This document shows positions 44,280 through 52,867 of a stretch of 64,000 nucleotides of DNA, piece after piece (positions within the stretch are counted from its first letter, which is position 1; each line of letters opens with the position of its first letter). Location of the stretch: assembly GCA_963746255.1 (NCBI GenBank), contig CAVVAJ010000007.1, positions 124,001 through 188,000 on the forward strand, given 5' to 3'. The position numbers and the translations under genes were made by a program. The stretch comes from DAOVXM01 sp963746255. GTDB taxonomy: Bacteria; Chloroflexota; Anaerolineae; Anaerolineales; UBA4823. A model generated the notes under the pieces. That model worked only from the letters and a program-made list of their open reading frames with translations, was not told the DNA's origin and ran no database searches.

Positions 44280-44692
44280 CCTTCACCATTACATCGTCTT
44301 TCTTCTGGAAAATTGACCTCTTATTAGATGCCTCCCGACTGGGAGGTTAACAATTCTCCGGCCTTCACTTGTGTTCCAGTACATGTTATGAATTGTCCTA
44401 GGACTCGCCTTTGGTATTTATAACTCTCCTGCAGCGGCATTATTGGTGTTGAGAGATTCAAATACATCACCAATAATGTTGAGTAGAAAAAGGTGCCCTT
44501 TACCAGGATAACCATAGAAATTCGCATTGGGAATTGTATTTCGCAAGAACTTTCAAAGCTGTAGAGCCCACATTTGCCTCTATTGCTGATTAGTCTCCTG
44601 TTTTGCTCTTCGTCACAGCCATCTCCGGATAGCGAATTCGATACAAGTATAATCCCGTAAGGAATTTCGTTCCTGTAACAGCATAGGTATCT
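44280..44692. other. Gap with a hairpin, no gene seen
   Basis: A 413-base region between two plus-strand genes. CCTCCC (44331-44336) and GGGAGG (44341-44346) form a short perfect hairpin that may terminate the lipoprotein transcript. A 129-codon minus-strand frame crosses the region but has no ribosome site and no recognisable content. Confidence 0.4.
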
Positions 44693-45427
44693 ATGACTTA
44701 TAGAGTTGATCAACCCATTGTGATCATGGGCGGGCTGCTTAGCTCAGCTTTCATGTATAGGCAAATGCAGCGGGCTTTATCTGATTTGGCAGAACGACCG
44801 GTCTGGGTCGTTGATACTCACATGTATGATTGGCTGCCGGTTATTTCACAACGCGGTTGGCTGCACCTTTTGCTGAAGCTGCAGCGATCTATACAGCAGG
44901 TACTCACACAAACCAGTGTGGACCACGTCATCTTGGTTGGGCACAGCATGGGTGGTGTGCTGGGACGGCTTTATCTGAGCAAAGAACCATTCAAAGGTTA
45001 CCAGTTTAACGGCAGTGAACATGTTTCCCACTTGATCACACTTGGCAGTCCTCACTACATCCGGGCGGGGTTTCAACGTGATGGGTTGCTGTCGCGATGG
45101 CTTGAGGAGCGTCTTCCCGGCGCTGCTTATGCTCCACCGGTCCGTTATACTGCAGTGGCTGGAAAATATATCCAAGGCAACGCCCACGGATCTTACACCG
45201 AAAGACGCGCTTTCCGGATTTACCGCCGCATATGGCATTACGGTGAGGTAGCCGGAGATGGGTTGATCCCGCTGCCTTCGGCACTGCTTGCAGGTGCCCA
45301 GCACATTATCCTTGATGGTGTTCACCACCATTCGCTTAGCAGGAGTGTTTGGTATGGCAGCACTTCAGTCATTCCTCGTTGGTGGGAAAAAGTTGCGATC
45401 TCTATGGAAGAACAGGTAGTTGGTTAA
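44693..45427 (+). CDS. Alpha/beta hydrolase, lipase-like
   Basis: A 244-residue hydrolase. The nucleophile elbow is VILVGHSMGGVLGRLYL (GHSMG, Ser about residue 86). The oxyanion stretch is IVIMGGLLSSAFMYRQM, the acid is probably the Asp in GEVAGDGLIPLPSALLAGAQ and the His is in LDGVHHHSLSRS. The layout resembles triacylglycerol lipase and PGAP1-like proteins. The substrate is unknown. No signal peptide is visible, so it is probably cytoplasmic. The start has only weak AGG upstream. Confidence 0.8.
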   Translation: MTYRVDQPIVIMGGLLSSAFMYRQMQRALSDLAERPVWVVDTHMYDWLPVISQRGWLHLLLKLQRSIQQVLTQTSVDHVILVGHSMGGVLGRLYLSKEPFKGYQFNGSEHVSHLITLGSPHYIRAGFQRDGLLSRWLEERLPGAAYAPPVRYTAVAGKYIQGNAHGSYTERRAFRIYRRIWHYGEVAGDGLIPLPSALLAGAQHIILDGVHHHSLSRSVWYGSTSVIPRWWEKVAISMEEQVVG

Positions 45428-45626
45428 TCACATCCCCACTCGTTAGTTATATAATTTTAGTTTGATCCACATCAGTTTGCCGATCAGTGGGCGGATACGT
45501 TCGCTTTGGTTAAGGTTTTTTAAGAATGCCATGCCATTGCGCGACCTTTGGGCGCTTTTTTCGACTGTTATGGTGTAACTCAAAATAATTTACTACCCTA
45601 GAAGAAACGCTCAAGGAGACTTTACG

Positions 45627-46223
45627 ATGAAATCCATTTACAAGATTGTTACCCCAATTATTGTTGTAGCACTGCTGGCAGTTGGATCGTTTAGTGCCGC
45701 TTTTGCTGTCTATGATGCCGGTTTTAACGGCGGTCCTAGTGAGACGGAGATTGTAGGTACAGTTGATGATGTGACTGAGACTAGCTATATTATCGATGGT
45801 GAATCCTACCTGTTCACTCCGGCGACAGAGGTTGAAGGATTGATTGAGGCTGGGTCGCTGGTCAAAGTGCATCTCTACAGCGATGCGGATGGCAACTTTA
45901 CGATCCGTGAAATCGAACTGGCGGATGCTGATGACCTGTCTGCTGAAAATAGTGACATGGATGACGACGACATGTACGATAATGATGACTCGTACGATGA
46001 CAATGATGATGATATGTATGACGATGTGGATGATGATAGCAGTGACGACAGCTACAGCGATGATTCAGATGACGACGATTCTAATGATGACAGCGGCAGC
46101 CATCACGACAATGATGACGATGACGACGATGATGACGATGACTCAGACGATGAAGATGACTCGGACAGTGATGACGATTCATACGATGATGACGACGAAG
46201 ACGATGATGAGGATGACGACTGA
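45627..46223 (+). CDS. Secreted Asp-rich protein with DUF5666-like domain
   Basis: A 198-residue protein. Residues 1-27 are a signal peptide ending AAFAVYDAG. Residues about 35-95 form a small beta domain: EIVGTVDDVTETSYIIDGES, AGSLVKVHLYSDADGNFTIR, as in DUF5666. From about residue 100 to the end nearly every residue is Asp, Ser, Glu, Asn or Tyr, with runs of up to eight Asp. The tail is coded by GAT/GAC repeats. Such a tail would bind calcium or other cations outside the cell. AAGGAG precedes the ATG, and a terminator follows. The repeat may vary in length. Confidence 0.75.
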   Translation: MKSIYKIVTPIIVVALLAVGSFSAAFAVYDAGFNGGPSETEIVGTVDDVTETSYIIDGESYLFTPATEVEGLIEAGSLVKVHLYSDADGNFTIREIELADADDLSAENSDMDDDDMYDNDDSYDDNDDDMYDDVDDDSSDDSYSDDSDDDDSNDDSGSHHDNDDDDDDDDDDSDDEDDSDSDDDSYDDDDEDDDEDDD

Positions 46224-46252
46224 TCGCTGATTAACTAAACGAAAAATTAATA

Positions 46253-46290
46253 GGGCAGCCAAGTTTGCGGGGCTGCCCTTCTTGTTTATT
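46253..46290 (+). terminator. Terminator after Asp-rich gene
   Basis: GGGCAGCC (46253-46260) pairs with GGCTGCCC (46271-46278), followed by TTCTTGTTTATT. It faces a convergent CBS gene and may serve both directions. Confidence 0.75.
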
Positions 46291-46366
46291 TGGGTAATGG
46301 AAATTTACCAATCTTGAGAACCGCAGTTGTATTGTGCTACTTCTTAACCTCGGTTGTTAATCGTGC

Positions 46367-46801
46367 TCAGCGTTCACCGGTAATGTAGTTCACTAATTGT
46401 TCGATGACAAATCCCTGTTCGGCAATGATCTCTTTAACCACATCTCCGATTGAAATCACCCCCAACAATTCACCGTTTTCCATAACCGGTAGGTGGCGGA
46501 TATGCTTGTCAGTCATGACTGCCATGCATTCCTGAACGTCTTGATCAGGTTGGATATAGATCACCCGCTCGGTCATGACATCTTGAACAGGTGTATCCTT
46601 TGAAGCCTTTCTCTGCAGGACCACCCTGCGGGCATAATCTCGCTCTGAGAAAATCCCTACCACCAGCTCGTCTTCCATTACTAGTAGTGCCCCGATATCT
46701 TTCTCTGCCATCAATCGCAGAGCTCCTAGTACGGTCGCCTGCGGTGCGACGAACCAGATCGTATTCCCTTTTAATCTAAGTATTTGGCTCACCTTGCTCA
46801 T
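46367..46801 (-). CDS. CBS-domain protein
   Basis: A 144-residue protein consisting of two tandem CBS motifs: residues about 15-70 (VLGALRLMAEKDIGALLVME ... GIFSERDYARRV) and 80-135 (MTERVIYIQPDQDVQECMAV ... HLPVMENGELLGVISIGDVV). CBS pairs bind adenosine nucleotides and regulate a partner; no partner is encoded next to it. It is a typical stand-alone member. Confidence 0.88.
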   Translation of the reverse strand: MSKVSQILRLKGNTIWFVAPQATVLGALRLMAEKDIGALLVMEDELVVGIFSERDYARRVVLQRKASKDTPVQDVMTERVIYIQPDQDVQECMAVMTDKHIRHLPVMENGELLGVISIGDVVKEIIAEQGFVIEQLVNYITGER

Positions 46802-46938
46802 CGCATTCTCCTAAAAGTCAGGGTTGAAATTGCTCCCAAATATTGCCAAAATGATTATACATTAAATGCAACCAATCCGATCAGATTACTGATAAATCTT
46901 GTATAATTTCGCAATGCATGGAAGAAAGGATTGATCTA

Positions 46939-47928
46939 TCACCCACTCGGAATAACTTGTCTAATGGCAGCAATCAGTTTGTCCTGCAGCGCGTCAATGT
47001 GGGGATCAACTACTTGGCGTGATGGATCTTCATCGTACCAGGCGATGATCTCTTGTGCCCCCTGCCAGAAGGGGATCAGCGGGTGGAAATCGGGTACTAA
47101 CCGCCGGATCTTGCTGTTATCGAAGATCATGCTGTGGGCTTTATCCCCTAGCAATCCGGCACCCCACTCGGGATCATATGCCGCGATCAAATCTGAGGGC
47201 ACATGCACGAGCTCCGGTTCAACGCCGGCGGCTTGTCCGACAATTTGGTAGATTTGGTTCCAGCTCAACCACTCGTCCGAAGTGATTTGGAAGGTTTGGC
47301 CGAGCGCGTGCGGATTTCCCAGAAGACCCACAAATCCAACCGCAAAATCGCGGTTGTGGGTCAGCGTCCACAGTGATGTACCATCGCCGTGAACAACTAC
47401 GGGCTTGCCTGCCCGCATGCGCGCGACGGTCGTGTAGCCGCCATGGAAGGGCAGCAGGGTGCGGTCATAGGTGTGGGAGGGGCGGACGATCGTGATCGGG
47501 AAGCCTGCCCCCGCAGCCTGTTCTAGCAGAGCTTCACAGGCAGCCTTGTCGCGGGAGTACTGCCAGAAGGGGTTATGCAGGGGTGTGCTCTCGGTAACCG
47601 GTAAGAATCCCGGCGGTGTCTGGTAAGCAGAAGCTGAGCTAATGAATACATACTGGTTGGTGCGGTCCCGAAATAAATGCAGGTCGCTCTGCACCTGATC
47701 TGGGATGTAGGCCACCCAGTTCACCACGCAGTCAAAGCTCAGCTCTCCCAATACTGCAGCCGTTAAGCTTGGCTGCCGGACATCACCTAGCAGTACTTTC
47801 GCACCCACCGGAACCGGGCGGGGACTTTGCCCGCGGTTCAGCAAGTACAGCTCGATACCGCACTCTAGGGCTAGTTCCGAACAAGCCGAGCTGATGATCC
47901 CGGTGCCGCCGATAAATAAGACTTTCAT
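46939..47928 (-). CDS. NAD-dependent epimerase/dehydratase family protein
   Basis: A 329-residue extended SDR. The N-terminal nucleotide motif is VLFIGGTGIISSACSELA, then GDVRQPS and FDCVVNWVAYIP. The catalytic region is FISSASAYQTPPGFLP; the usual YxxxK is represented by YSRDKAACEALL. TIVRPSHTYDR follows. It is like cytoplasmic sugar-nucleotide epimerases or RNA-binding-protein-like SDRs, but the substrate is not clear. GAGGGAT lies before the ATG. It is a single-gene unit. Confidence 0.82.
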   Translation of the reverse strand: MKVLFIGGTGIISSACSELALECGIELYLLNRGQSPRPVPVGAKVLLGDVRQPSLTAAVLGELSFDCVVNWVAYIPDQVQSDLHLFRDRTNQYVFISSASAYQTPPGFLPVTESTPLHNPFWQYSRDKAACEALLEQAAGAGFPITIVRPSHTYDRTLLPFHGGYTTVARMRAGKPVVVHGDGTSLWTLTHNRDFAVGFVGLLGNPHALGQTFQITSDEWLSWNQIYQIVGQAAGVEPELVHVPSDLIAAYDPEWGAGLLGDKAHSMIFDNSKIRRLVPDFHPLIPFWQGAQEIIAWYDEDPSRQVVDPHIDALQDKLIAAIRQVIPSG

Positions 47929-48045
47929 GGGAAATCCCTCCAGAAATGATAATCGCTTAAGGGTTAGACTGAGCGATTATTATATCAGCGAGGAGTTTAC
48001 AGGCCTGGCAAACGTTATTTGAAGAAGACTAAAGGTTACAGGATT

Positions 48046-48705
48046 TCACGGGTCGCGGCGTACAATCCCCTCCCGCCAGGCAAATACCGCCGCTTGGGTT
48101 CGGTCAGAGAGGTGTAGCTTACTCAGTATGTTGCTCACATGTCCTTTGACCGTCTTTTCGCTGATCACCAGGTGCTCCGCAATCTTGGCGTTTGACATCC
48201 CCGCCGCGATTAGCCGCAGGACTTCCATCTCACGCTCACTCAGCTCCGTGAAGGGGTTTTGCCTAGCCGCAGTGCGCCCCTGTACTTCACGTATTAGACA
48301 CGCTGCTACGTGTGGGTGTAGAACTGCTTCGCCCTGGGCAGCTCTGCGGATCACGCCTGCGAGCTCCTCAGAGCCAATATCCTTTAATATATAAGATAAA
48401 GCCCCAGCGCGGATTGCCGGAAAGATATGTTCATCCTCATGATAAGAGGTCAGTACAACGACTTGCGTGCGCGGGCTGGTGTTCTTAACCCGCCGAGTAG
48501 CTTCTACCCCATCTACACCACCCGGCATTATCAGGTCCATCAGGATCACGTCAGGAACGTATTGGTCAGCTAAACGCACCGCTTCTTCACCAGAACTGGC
48601 TTCACCGATCACAGATATATCCGTCTGAGTTTCTAGAAAAGCACGCACTCCCTGGCGCACGACCTGGTGATCGTCCACAATGAGAACAGTGATTGGTTCT
48701 TTCAT
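48046..48705 (-). CDS. NarL/LuxR-family response regulator
   Basis: A 219-residue response regulator. The receiver (1-125) has VLIVDDHQVVRQGVRAFLE, the phospho-acceptor Asp in VPDVILMDLIMPGG, and the Lys in ILKDIGSEEL. The output domain is a LuxR helix-turn-helix: LSEREMEVLRLIAAGMSNAK and KTVKGHVSNILSKLHLSDRT. It overlaps the histidine kinase stop by four bases (ATGA), so the pair is co-translated. Targets probably include the neighbouring ABC genes. Confidence 0.93.
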   Translation of the reverse strand: MKEPITVLIVDDHQVVRQGVRAFLETQTDISVIGEASSGEEAVRLADQYVPDVILMDLIMPGGVDGVEATRRVKNTSPRTQVVVLTSYHEDEHIFPAIRAGALSYILKDIGSEELAGVIRRAAQGEAVLHPHVAACLIREVQGRTAARQNPFTELSEREMEVLRLIAAGMSNAKIAEHLVISEKTVKGHVSNILSKLHLSDRTQAAVFAWREGIVRRDP

Positions 48706-50177
48706 CTATCCACCTCGATGGTGCTTTGGCACCGCGCAATCAATGTTGTCCCCTGCCCCGGAACGCCTTCTACGCTCAGGCTGCCGTCAAGCGCTTGCAT
48801 GCGCTCACGCATGCTGTGCAAACCTAGACCCTTACCCGCGACGGTGTTCATTTCAAAACCTATACCATTATCGGATATGGTTAAAGACACTTCATCACCC
48901 TGCCGATCGATGTTTATCTTGACGACCGTCGCCTCACTATGGCGTGCGACATTGGCTAGACCTTCTTGAGCAATCCGGAACAATGTCCCCACAACTTCCT
49001 CGGGCATATGGCTTGCCCCTGATATAACTACTTCGGAAATGATGTCATTTTGCCGCGACCAATCGGCGGCGTACTTTTGTAGAGCTTTGGTTAGACCTTT
49101 GTCTTCCAGCGGCATGGGGTGTAGTTCACGTATTAGGGCAGTCAGTTCAGTTTGTGCCTGCCTGGCCAGTTTTTCAGCTTCATCTAAATGCTCGCGCACG
49201 GCCGCCGAGTCTTGATCTAGCAGTGCTTTAGCAGTGCCCACCTGCATTGCGGTCGCGAAGACCTGCTGCTTGACACTGTCATGCAAATCGCGCGCCAGTC
49301 GATTGCGTTCCTCCAGCGTGGCCAATTCTTGCTGGGTTTGTAGTAAGTTCTGCAGCTGCTCAGCCATGCGGTTTAACTGCTGTGAAAGCCGGCTGATTTC
49401 ATCCCTAGAGTGATCCTGGATGAAGACCGTGAAATCCCCACTGCTCCAGTGATCGGCGGCTTGAGATACGCTCTGTAATCGTTTCGTCAGCCCGCGGGCG
49501 GTGAGGTAGCCAAATATCGTACCCACGACGCCAGCCGCCAATACTAAAACAATTAGACTGCGAAGAATAGAGTAGATCAACTCGAGTAGAGGTAATCCGG
49601 AGGGGATGCTTGTTTTCAGGACTACCACCCCCAGCAGCAACCCAGAATTACTTGGTACCGGTAAGGCTATGATCAAACCCTGATCCGGCGTGGTCATTGA
49701 TACCCGGATGGGATCCTCTTCGCCTGCTTGCGCAGCACCGATCACTGTATCAGTCTCACTTAATAAGGATTTCAGCGCGGCTGCATCAAGTTCTGGGATT
49801 CCTGCCAGGTATTCCAGATTTTCGTTTAATACCAGCAGGAACGTGTCCTGATCGCTATTCCCAAGCGTAATTTCTACTCCTGGGTATGATGTTGAGTTCA
49901 GGTACAGCCCCTCGGTCGTAGACGTCGATCGCACCCAGTTCGTGAGCCCAAGCAGATCGGGTTCAGTGCGATCAAGATAAGAGGCCACTTGAGGCACAAT
50001 ATAGCTCTTCATCACCGAGATCACGGTTTCAGGGTAGCTGCTGGGGTTCGCTAATATAAACCACAGACCAACTGCGAGGATCACCTCGACCACAACTAAT
50101 GCGGCCACAGTAACCAGTGTATAACTGAGCGTTAGCTTCCAGCGTAGTCCTCGAAATGGCTTTAATATACGTTCCAT
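48702..50177 (-). CDS. Sensor histidine kinase (NarX/LiaS type)
   Basis: A 491-residue membrane kinase. Two helices (about 20-45 and 195-225) flank an extracytoplasmic sensor region of about 150 residues. A HAMP domain (RGLTKRLQSVSQAADHWSSG) is followed by the HisKA_3 motif LARDLHDSVKQQVFATAMQV, with the phosphorylated His, and an ATPase domain with RIAQEGLANVARHSEA, SDNGIGFEM and GLGLHSMRERM. The ATG at 50177 gives the usual short basic start; an in-frame ATG at 50207 would add ten residues. It signals to the co-encoded response regulator. Confidence 0.88.
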   Translation of the reverse strand: MERILKPFRGLRWKLTLSYTLVTVAALVVVEVILAVGLWFILANPSSYPETVISVMKSYIVPQVASYLDRTEPDLLGLTNWVRSTSTTEGLYLNSTSYPGVEITLGNSDQDTFLLVLNENLEYLAGIPELDAAALKSLLSETDTVIGAAQAGEEDPIRVSMTTPDQGLIIALPVPSNSGLLLGVVVLKTSIPSGLPLLELIYSILRSLIVLVLAAGVVGTIFGYLTARGLTKRLQSVSQAADHWSSGDFTVFIQDHSRDEISRLSQQLNRMAEQLQNLLQTQQELATLEERNRLARDLHDSVKQQVFATAMQVGTAKALLDQDSAAVREHLDEAEKLARQAQTELTALIRELHPMPLEDKGLTKALQKYAADWSRQNDIISEVVISGASHMPEEVVGTLFRIAQEGLANVARHSEATVVKINIDRQGDEVSLTISDNGIGFEMNTVAGKGLGLHSMRERMQALDGSLSVEGVPGQGTTLIARCQSTIEVDR

Positions 50178-50336
50178 GATAATTTGATTATACGTTCTTC
50201 TTATCAACCGGGACAGTGGCCCCCCTCGTTTTGGGCCAATTTCGATCGAAGGTAGTCATAACAATGCATCCATACCTTGTATATTCTCCACCATGCTGAT
50301 TGTGATGAAATCGTCTTTTAAGTCAAGCATCCTCTT

Positions 50337-51164
50337 TTATCCGGAAATATCCTGCCGCTGGAAGATAAGTAGTGCTAGGATTAATAACGACAAGGTCCAT
50401 AATCCAATACCCACTGCCGCATGCAGCGGTTCCAGAAGCCCGGATTCAGTACCGCCAATAAGGCTATTGGTCAGCACTTTGGGGAAAACACGCCCGACTT
50501 GTCCTAGGATTCCATCAAGCGGCACCAAAACTTGGATAAGAAATGTTTCAATGAGCATGGAAAATGCCAGGCCTCCCCCGATCGCAACCACCGCTGAGCG
50601 GAAGGCGACGGCTAATAGGAAAGTCAGAGCTGCATAGGGGGCCATCGCATATATTGAACGCAGGATATTCAGGACCAACTGTCCAACATCGATTTGATCG
50701 ATAGCCAGTGTGCCATTAAACCAGATGCTAAAAAAGGCCGTAATGGCTGCCCCAGCGGCTAACCCCGCTAGTATGATCATTAGACTGGGTATGAGCAGCG
50801 CCGTAAATTTCGCACCGAGCAGCATGAAGCGAGGAATGCCGCGGCTGAGCGATAGACGCAGCGTGCGCCAGGTATATTCTGAGCCAGTCACTGCGCTTAC
50901 GAATACAACTAGCAGCAGTTCCCCTAAATTGCCTTCAGCGACAAACCGCAGCGTAAAATCTAAGGCCCCTGGCCAAGTGATCATGCTGGGGATTTCGGCT
51001 AGGTCTGCGTCGCTGATCGTGACCCCATCCGGGATGTCCTCGATCATCATGAACAAGGCCGAGAAGATAGCCATCACAAACAAGCTGAGCAGTACCAGTT
51101 CCACCCACAGCAAGCGACGCCTGAGGTTCTTGGTGTTTTCAATAGTAACTAGATCCCAATACAT
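50337..51164 (-). CDS. ABC-2 type transporter permease
   Basis: A 275-residue membrane protein with six helices. The pattern NTKNLRRRLLWVELVLLSLF, a loop with SEYTWRTLRLSLSRGIPR and later helices matches ABC-2 permeases of the NatB/BcrB group. It starts two bases after its ATPase gene. Export of a peptide, ion or antibiotic, or stress protection, is the usual role; the substrate is unknown. The kinase gene follows 160 bases downstream. Confidence 0.83.
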   Translation of the reverse strand: MYWDLVTIENTKNLRRRLLWVELVLLSLFVMAIFSALFMMIEDIPDGVTISDADLAEIPSMITWPGALDFTLRFVAEGNLGELLLVVFVSAVTGSEYTWRTLRLSLSRGIPRFMLLGAKFTALLIPSLMIILAGLAAGAAITAFFSIWFNGTLAIDQIDVGQLVLNILRSIYAMAPYAALTFLLAVAFRSAVVAIGGGLAFSMLIETFLIQVLVPLDGILGQVGRVFPKVLTNSLIGGTESGLLEPLHAAVGIGLWTLSLLILALLIFQRQDISG

Positions 51165-51166
51165 GA

Positions 51167-52081
51167 CTATACCTCCTGTACATCATTCGTGGTTAACTCC
51201 AAGAAGATGCTCTCTAGATCTAACTGCTTGGTAGTCACTTCACCCGGGATTACACCGTTGGATACTAGATGGGCGATGACCGCCTGACTGGACACACCGG
51301 AAACTGTGATATATGCACCGTTTGGACGGATATCCCGGCACCCTGACAACGTGCTCAGGCAATGGACTGCTTTTGTTGGAGAGGCGACGCGAACTTTTAC
51401 AGTCGCAGCCCCGCTTTGCAAATCATTGACCTTGGCCTCCTTAACTACTTGGCCCTGGTTCAATATTGCCACATAATCGCATATCAGTTGGACCTCATGC
51501 AGCAGGTGGCTGCTGATGAAAACTGTCACGTCCCGATCCGCAAGTGCAGTTAACAGGTTGCGTATCTCATGCATCCCGGCGGGGTCCATACCATTCGTGG
51601 GTTCATCCAAGATTAGCAGTTCAGGGTCATGCAGCAAGCTCATCCCAATACCTAAGCGCTGTTTCATGCCCGTAGAGAATTGGCCCGCCTTTCGTTTGGC
51701 CGCATGCTTGAGGCCAACAATCTCCAAGATGTCGTTAACCCGACCATCTGGCAAATCCGGAATTAAGCGGGCAAGTAGGTCGAGGTTTTGCCAGGCTGAC
51801 AGGTAGGGGAACAATGACGGTGCCCCGATAAGAGCCCCCACCCGCTTCAGGGGGCTGGTTCTTAAGGGTGTGATTGGCTCACCAAATAAGCTGATACTGC
51901 CCGAAGTGGGGTACAGCAAGCCAAGTATCATACCGATTGTGGTAGTTTTCCCCGAGCCGTTCGGCCCGAGAAAGCCATAAATCTGCCCTTTAGATACACT
52001 CAGACTTACACCGTCAACGGCGCACACCTTACCAAAATACTTTTTCAAATCGTGGATTTGCAGGATAATTTCGCTTTGCAT
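51167..52081 (-). CDS. ABC transporter ATPase (CcmA/NatA-like)
   Basis: A 304-residue ATPase. Walker A is FLGPNGSGKTTTIGMIL, the signature FSTGMKQRLGIGMSLLH, Walker B LLILDEPTNGMDPAG and the switch His lies in VFISSHLLHEVQ. The last 80 residues are the domain seen in BcrA-type exporters. It forms a unit with the ABC-2 permease and is followed by a two-component system, a typical arrangement for envelope-stress or antimicrobial-resistance modules. Confidence 0.93.
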   Translation of the reverse strand: MQSEIILQIHDLKKYFGKVCAVDGVSLSVSKGQIYGFLGPNGSGKTTTIGMILGLLYPTSGSISLFGEPITPLRTSPLKRVGALIGAPSLFPYLSAWQNLDLLARLIPDLPDGRVNDILEIVGLKHAAKRKAGQFSTGMKQRLGIGMSLLHDPELLILDEPTNGMDPAGMHEIRNLLTALADRDVTVFISSHLLHEVQLICDYVAILNQGQVVKEAKVNDLQSGAATVKVRVASPTKAVHCLSTLSGCRDIRPNGAYITVSGVSSQAVIAHLVSNGVIPGEVTTKQLDLESIFLELTTNDVQEV

Positions 52082-52417
52082 ATCGGTGCCTCCCGTTTTT
52101 ACTGTTCTTCTGCTTCCAGGATACCGGGATTTATTTATTGTGTCATGCGTCTGTGGTCCCTTTCGTGATAGGTCTCAGGGAGTGATAATTGATTGTGGTT
52201 GTTTTCTCTACCGCTCATTGCAATTTTCAGGAATTGTATCTTCTGTGAAGATGTGGATTAATTGATTGCCTTCACTGACGATGGATTTTATTTCCTTGTA
52301 CAGCGAGATAATGGACAAAATAACAGCGCCCTGGCGCGCCAGGGCGCCGTGCCGTGTTCAGTTCAGTAGAAAATCCCCTCCCACTGATGATAGTCTCCAA
52401 TCAGATAAGGGTCGCTA
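52082..52417. other. Gap with perfect palindrome
   Basis: A 336-base region without a gene. A perfect 22-base palindrome, all G and C except for the T and A in CTGG/CCAG, spans 52326-52347. On the minus strand it is followed by TGTTATTTTG and may terminate the truncated channel-like gene. Nothing else is evident. Confidence 0.5.
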
Positions 52418-52759
52418 CTAATCCCGTTCTTGGTCTTTCGGACCGCGCATCCCGTTAAGGAAGTTATCGAGTTCACGCCCAGCAATGTCCTTGCTGCCCA
52501 GACCGAAGGCCAACGCGAAGGCCTGGCCGATGGCAAACAGGGTGATGGCAAAGGCCAGACTGATGATCTCGTTTGCTACACCAACCTCACGGAAAGCGAT
52601 TGCTGCGGCAAAGACAATGATAACAATCTGGGCGGCGCGCTTGATAAAGTTAGCCTGTTTGAATGGTTGGCGAACATCAACCGGCGCTACCTGGGGCCTC
52701 GCTTGGAATGGTCGTTGGAGATTGTTCCACGAGTTGCAGGTTTTGGATATCATCTTCAA
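52418..52759 (-). pseudogene. N-terminally truncated membrane protein of mechanosensitive-channel TM-helix family
   Basis: A 113-residue product whose last 80 residues (QPFKQANFIKRAAQIVIIVF ... LGSKDIAGRELDNFLNGM) match the C-terminal end of small MscS-related membrane proteins with a conserved TM-helix repeat, which are usually 200 or more residues. The N-terminal part is absent: the first 30 residues are unrelated, and no hydrophobic frame is present upstream to 52867. It is probably a 5'-deleted remnant. Confidence 0.5.
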
Positions 52760-52867
52760 AGCTGTGCAACATATCTTGATCCCTGCAACCCGGGTTTATT
52801 TTTTTCTATCCTAGAAATGGGATAGAGGGGATTTTAGATATAATTCTAGGACTACCAAAGGTATACC

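Noticed and set aside
44324..44713. A 129-codon minus-strand frame in the gap before the lipase-like gene
   Set aside because: It has no ribosome site, no recognisable domain, and overlaps a hairpin and the start of the next gene.
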